64,000 nt of DNA from Pararoseomonas baculiformis (lineage in GTDB: Bacteria > Pseudomonadota > Alphaproteobacteria > Acetobacterales > Acetobacteraceae): the NCBI RefSeq assembly GCF_017813395.1, contig NZ_JAGIZB010000015.1:1-64000 (forward strand), written 5' to 3'. Within the stretch, counting starts at the first letter, position 1, and every line of letters begins with the position of its first letter. Shown piece after piece: positions 60,759-64,000 of the stretch. The translations under genes and the position numbers were made by a program. The notes beneath the pieces are model-generated. The model made no database searches, had not been told where the DNA came from, and was given only the letters and a program-made list of their open reading frames with translations.

Positions 60759-61519
60759 TGTGGGGTGCGGTGATGCGGGGCGTGGCGAAGCGGGGGCTGC
60801 TGCTGGCTCCGCTGCTTCTCGCCGGGTGCGGGACGGCGGAGCGGCTTTCGCGGGTGGGGCGGGCCCCGGAGATGGCGCCGATCAGCGATCCGACGCAGGG
60901 GCCGGGCTACCAGCCCGTTTCCATGCCGATGCCGCCGCCCGGCGATGCACGCCACCTGGTGGCGAACAGCCTTTGGCGGCCGGGAAGCCGGACCTTCCTG
61001 CGGGACCAGCGGGCGGCGAATACGGGGGACCTGATCACCGTGCTGGTTTCCATCAAGGATGCGGCGGCGCTTTCCAACACCACCGAGCGGAGCCGGGACA
61101 ATTCGGAGAGCATGGGAATGCCGCGGCTGCTGGGGCTGGATGCTTCCTATGCGCGCTTCCTGCCGAACGGTGTCGATCCCTCGAAGCTCGTGGAGGCGGC
61201 TTCCGCCAACTCATCCACCGGGGCGGGGCGGGTGCAGCGGAACGAGGCGGTGACGATGCGGATCGCGGCCACGGTGACGCAGGTGCTGCCGAACGGGAAC
61301 CTGGTGGTGGCGGGGCGGCAGCAGGTGCGGGTGAACCACGAGATGCGGGACCTGAGCATCGCGGGAATCATCCGGCCGCAGGACATCGCCAGCGACAACA
61401 CGGTGCAGCATGACCGGCTGGCCGAGGCGCGGATCGCCTATGGCGGGCGCGGGACAGTGAGCGATGTGCAGCAGCCCCGCTATGGGCAGCAGGTGCTGGA
61501 CGCGATCCTGCCGTTCTGA
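60755..61519 (+). CDS. flgH: Flagellar L-ring lipoprotein FlgH
   Basis: A 254-residue outer-membrane lipoprotein. The lipobox LLAGC lies at about residues 21-25, so the mature protein begins at that Cys. The family pattern NTGDLITVLVSIKDAAALSNTTERSRD and QVLPNGNLVVAGRQQVRVNHE is intact. It forms the L ring. It is the last flagellar gene of the operon here. Confidence 0.95.
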   Translation: MMWGAVMRGVAKRGLLLAPLLLAGCGTAERLSRVGRAPEMAPISDPTQGPGYQPVSMPMPPPGDARHLVANSLWRPGSRTFLRDQRAANTGDLITVLVSIKDAAALSNTTERSRDNSESMGMPRLLGLDASYARFLPNGVDPSKLVEAASANSSTGAGRVQRNEAVTMRIAATVTQVLPNGNLVVAGRQQVRVNHEMRDLSIAGIIRPQDIASDNTVQHDRLAEARIAYGGRGTVSDVQQPRYGQQVLDAILPF

Positions 61520-61614
61520 AGGCGCCTGGTTGCCGCGTGTAACGTGAAGGGCGGTCGGTGCATCGCGCGGGCAGGCGTGGAGTTGTGCGGGCGCCAAGAC
61601 GGAGCCCCTTGCAG

Positions 61615-62925
61615 ATGACGCTTTCGCGACGCTCGCTTCTTCTCGCCGCGCTTGCATCCAGCCCCGCCCTTGCCCAGCAGGGGCCGGCCGAGCTACCGGG
61701 CATGGGGACGGATCCGCGGCTGCCGCCGCCCGATATGAGCCATGAGGTGACGAAGCACCCGCGTGCGATCGGCTGGCCGGAAGGCCGGATGCCCCGGGCG
61801 GCGGAGGGCTTCGCCGTGACGCGCTTCGCGGGCGGGCTGGAGAATCCGCGCTGGCTGGAGGTGCTGCCGAACGGCGATGTGCTGGTGGCGGAGGCGGCCA
61901 CGAAGCCCAAGCCGGCCGAGACCGAGGAGGAACGGCGCAAGCAGGAGGAGCAGCGCCGTTCCGGCACGGTGCGCGAGAGCGCGGACCGGATCACCCTGCT
62001 GCGCGACGCGGATGGCGATGGCCTGGCCGAGACCCGCTCGGTGCTGCTGGAGGGGTTGAACCAGCCCTTCGGGATGGCGGTGATCGGGGAGCGGCTGTTC
62101 GTCGCCAACACGGGTGGGGTCATGCGCTTTCCCTTCCGTCCCGGGCAGCAGCGGATCGAGGGGCGGGGCGAGAAGATCCTGGAGCTGCCGGCCGGGGGCT
62201 ACAACAACCACTGGACGCGCACGCTGCGCGCCACCCCGGATGGGAGCCATCTGCTCATCGCCGTCGGATCGGCCAGCAATGCCGGCGAATACGGGATGGA
62301 GCAGGAGCACCGGCGGGCCGCGATCCTGCGCGTGGACCTGGATGGGCGGAACGAAGAGATCCATGCCTCGGGGCTGCGGAACCCGGTGGGGCTGGGCTTC
62401 GAGCCGCGCAGCGGCCAGCTCTGGGCCGCGGTGAACGAGCGCGACAAGATCGGCGACGACCTCGTGCCCGACTACATCACGCGCGTGCAGCAGGGCGCCT
62501 TCTACGGATGGCCGTACAGCTATTTCGGGCAGCACGAGGATCCGCGGATGGCGGGGAAGGCGCCGGAGCTGGTGGCGCGGGCCGTGGTGCCGGATTACGC
62601 GCTGGGGCCGCACACGGCCTCGCTCGGGCTTGCCTTCTACACCGGGGATGCCTTCCCGCAGGGCTGGCGCGAGGGCGCCTTCATCGGGCAGCGCGGGTCC
62701 TGGAACCGCTCGACCTATAGCGGGTACCGCGTGGTCTTCGTGCCCTTCGAGAACGGGCGGCCGAACGGGCAGGCGCGCGACTTCCTGACGGGCTTCATGG
62801 CTGATGCCGGCACGGGAGAGGTCTATGGCCGCCCGGTCGGGGTGGCGGTGGATGGGCGTGGGGCGCTGCTGGTGGCGGATGACACCGGAAACACGGTGTG
62901 GCGTGTGGCGGCCGCGCGGCGCTGA
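61615..62925 (+). CDS. Sorbosone dehydrogenase/glucose dehydrogenase family protein
   Basis: A 436-residue protein with a twin-arginine-like leader (MTLSRRSLLLAALASSPALAQ, 1-21) and a beta-propeller body. Blades are marked by RFAGGLENPRWLEVLPNGDVLVAEA, TLLRDADGDGLAETRSVLLEGLNQPFGMAV, GLRNPVGLGFEPRSGQLWAAVNERD and VGVAVDGRGALLVADDTGNTVW. Members oxidise sugars such as L-sorbosone with PQQ in the periplasm, a trait seen in acetic acid bacteria; the cofactor here is not shown. It stands alone between the flagellar genes and the M81 gene. Confidence 0.88.
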   Translation: MTLSRRSLLLAALASSPALAQQGPAELPGMGTDPRLPPPDMSHEVTKHPRAIGWPEGRMPRAAEGFAVTRFAGGLENPRWLEVLPNGDVLVAEAATKPKPAETEEERRKQEEQRRSGTVRESADRITLLRDADGDGLAETRSVLLEGLNQPFGMAVIGERLFVANTGGVMRFPFRPGQQRIEGRGEKILELPAGGYNNHWTRTLRATPDGSHLLIAVGSASNAGEYGMEQEHRRAAILRVDLDGRNEEIHASGLRNPVGLGFEPRSGQLWAAVNERDKIGDDLVPDYITRVQQGAFYGWPYSYFGQHEDPRMAGKAPELVARAVVPDYALGPHTASLGLAFYTGDAFPQGWREGAFIGQRGSWNRSTYSGYRVVFVPFENGRPNGQARDFLTGFMADAGTGEVYGRPVGVAVDGRGALLVADDTGNTVWRVAAARR

Positions 62926-62941
62926 GTCCACCGGGGCTGGG

Positions 62942-62958
62942 GGAAGGCAAGGCCTTCC
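62942..62958. terminator. Hairpin between convergent genes
   Basis: A 7-base-pair perfect stem (GGAAGGC/GCCTTCC) with a 3-base loop lies in the 42-base gap between the sorbosone-dehydrogenase-like gene and the M81 gene, both ending there. It could terminate either transcript; no T-run is evident. Confidence 0.4.
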
Positions 62959-62967
62959 TCCGGTACG

Positions 62968-64000
62968 TCAGAGCCAAGCGCGCGGGACGTGGCGGAACGG
63001 CAGGGCGGCCAAGTCCAGCGAGGCCGGGCCGGGGCAGTCGCATTCGACGATCAGCGAGCAGCGCGCGGCGAAGGCGGCACGGAAATGGTTCTTGCCCTTG
63101 TTCGCCATCAGCCGGGTGGCCGCGAGGTCGATGCCGTGCAGTGCGAAGAAGGCGGGATCCACTGCCGCTTCCTTGCGGGTGGTGACGATAATTCGGAGAT
63201 CGCCGTCGCGCAGCACGGCGGTGGGGCCGAGATCGACGGGAGAGCCGCGCTCCATCGGGCCCTCATTGGTGAAGCGGCCCTCGGTGAGGCGCTCGACGAT
63301 GCCGGAGAAGGGAACGGGCGGGCCGAATGCGCTGGTGAGCTGGGCGGCGAGCGGGCGGGTGATCTGCCCTCCCTCCCCTGCCGCGCGCGCTGCTTCGACA
63401 GTGACCGGATCGTGCAGGAAGGCGAAGACGGTGGGCACGCCCGGCGGCTTCCCGAGCAGCACGCGGAGGAGTTCCGGCGTGTCGGCGATGCCGCCCGAGA
63501 AGGGGTTGTCGGCGGGGTCGAGCAGGGCGACGAGGCCTGGGGGGCCGGACAGTGCCCGGGCAAGGCCTTCTTCCGGTGTTGGGAGGGTGACGGAGAAGCG
63601 GGGGCGGCGGGCCTCGATGGCCTCGGCGATGCGGGTGGCGGCGGCGCGGGCCGCGGCAGGGTCCTCGGCCCAGGCCATGCCGGAGGGACCGGCATGGGGG
63701 CTGTCTCCCCAGGCGAAGCCGCCGAAGGGGAAGGCCTCGCAGACCGGGCCTTCCTCCAGTTCGGCGGCCAGCGCCCAGACCTCGGCCATCGGGCCTTCGG
63801 CGGAGCGCATGTGGAAGGAGTGGAGGACGAAGGGCCGCTTCACCACGGCGCCGTGCAGGCGCGGGCCGCCGAGGATGCGGCGCTCCAGCATGGCCAGGGC
63901 ACGGGCGGCGGCGATGTCCATGTCGGTATGCGGGTAGCTGCGATAGGCGCTGGCGCCGTCGAGCAGAGTGGCGGCTTCCTCGGCCATGTCGGCGTGGAAG
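62968..64000 (-). CDS. M81 family metallopeptidase, MlrC-like (partial)
   Basis: A 344-residue fragment of an MlrC/M81-type protein whose 5' end lies beyond the window; the frame is open to the last base, and the residues before the first ATG (HADMAEEAATLLDGAS) fit the family's DxHxD-type metal region. SAYRSYPHTDM, LDPADNPFSGGIADTPELL and the C-terminal AATRLMANKGKNHFRAAF are typical. MlrC degrades linearised microcystin, but most members lie in amino-acid or peptide uptake clusters and have unknown substrates. Confidence 0.88.
   Translation of the reverse strand, partial: FHADMAEEAATLLDGASAYRSYPHTDMDIAAARALAMLERRILGGPRLHGAVVKRPFVLHSFHMRSAEGPMAEVWALAAELEEGPVCEAFPFGGFAWGDSPHAGPSGMAWAEDPAAARAAATRIAEAIEARRPRFSVTLPTPEEGLARALSGPPGLVALLDPADNPFSGGIADTPELLRVLLGKPPGVPTVFAFLHDPVTVEAARAAGEGGQITRPLAAQLTSAFGPPVPFSGIVERLTEGRFTNEGPMERGSPVDLGPTAVLRDGDLRIIVTTRKEAAVDPAFFALHGIDLAATRLMANKGKNHFRAAFAARCSLIVECDCPGPASLDLAALPFRHVPRAWL

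Overview
The window is high-GC DNA (G or C at most third codon positions) with the gene content of an alphaproteobacterium. The best fit is Acetobacteraceae/Rhodospirillales, for example a Roseomonas-like bacterium. This rests on the Min system, a CckA-like kinase next to recA and alaS, the flgB-flgC-fliE-fliQ-fliR-flhB order, a DUF6468/MotE-like pair beside fliM, a GTTC-N7-GTTC SOS box and several organic-acid or polyamine uptake systems. The assignment is inference from gene families and layout; no 16S gene is present.

Layout. 1-7.4 kb: a methyltransferase-like protein, a DUF1028 protein, a membrane GGDEF-EAL c-di-GMP enzyme, minC-minD-minE and a hotdog thioesterase. 7.5-14.8 kb: one minus-strand unit holding a spermidine/putrescine-type ABC importer with a hydroxyacid dehydrogenase, a class II aldolase and, distally, gamma-glutamyltransferase. 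14.9-20.4 kb: an amidohydrolase, an AhpC peroxiredoxin, an array of strong hairpins and a TRAP transporter. 20.4-36.6 kb: chromosomal housekeeping genes (an AsmA/YhdP-like protein head-to-head with glnE, bcp, an MFS carrier, TauE/SafE, an OmpR/EnvZ-type pair, an AlkA-like glycosylase, a VOC protein, an ATP-grasp/alpha-E pair).

36.6-43.5 kb: alaS and recA are separated by about 3.2 kb of accessory DNA. It contains a transposase N-domain-only gene, an A/T-rich OLD-family ATPase/TOPRIM gene that looks horizontally acquired, and a decayed M20 amidohydrolase. recA keeps an SOS box and an intrinsic terminator. 

43.7-49.9 kb and 51.7-61.5 kb hold flagellar genes: export gate and rod (flgB, flgC, fliE, fliQ, fliR, flhB, fliO, fliP), motor switch and chemotaxis (fliL, fliM, DUF6468, motE-like, cheY, cheZ, and a large secreted helical-repeat protein) and distal rod/P- and L-ring genes (flgF, flgG, flgA, flgH) behind a near-consensus sigma-54 promoter. 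Between them lie speE and speD for spermidine synthesis, plus two tandem structured repeats whose stems carry compensatory changes. The right end has a sorbosone-dehydrogenase-like protein and a truncated M81/MlrC-type gene.

Most genes sit in tightly packed operons with 1- or 4-base overlaps. The points most worth a second look are the recA-alaS island, the paired structured repeats at 49.9-50.1 kb, the apparent CTG start of fliP, the sigma-54 promoter of flgF, and the uncharacterised 914-residue protein in the fliL-cheZ operon.
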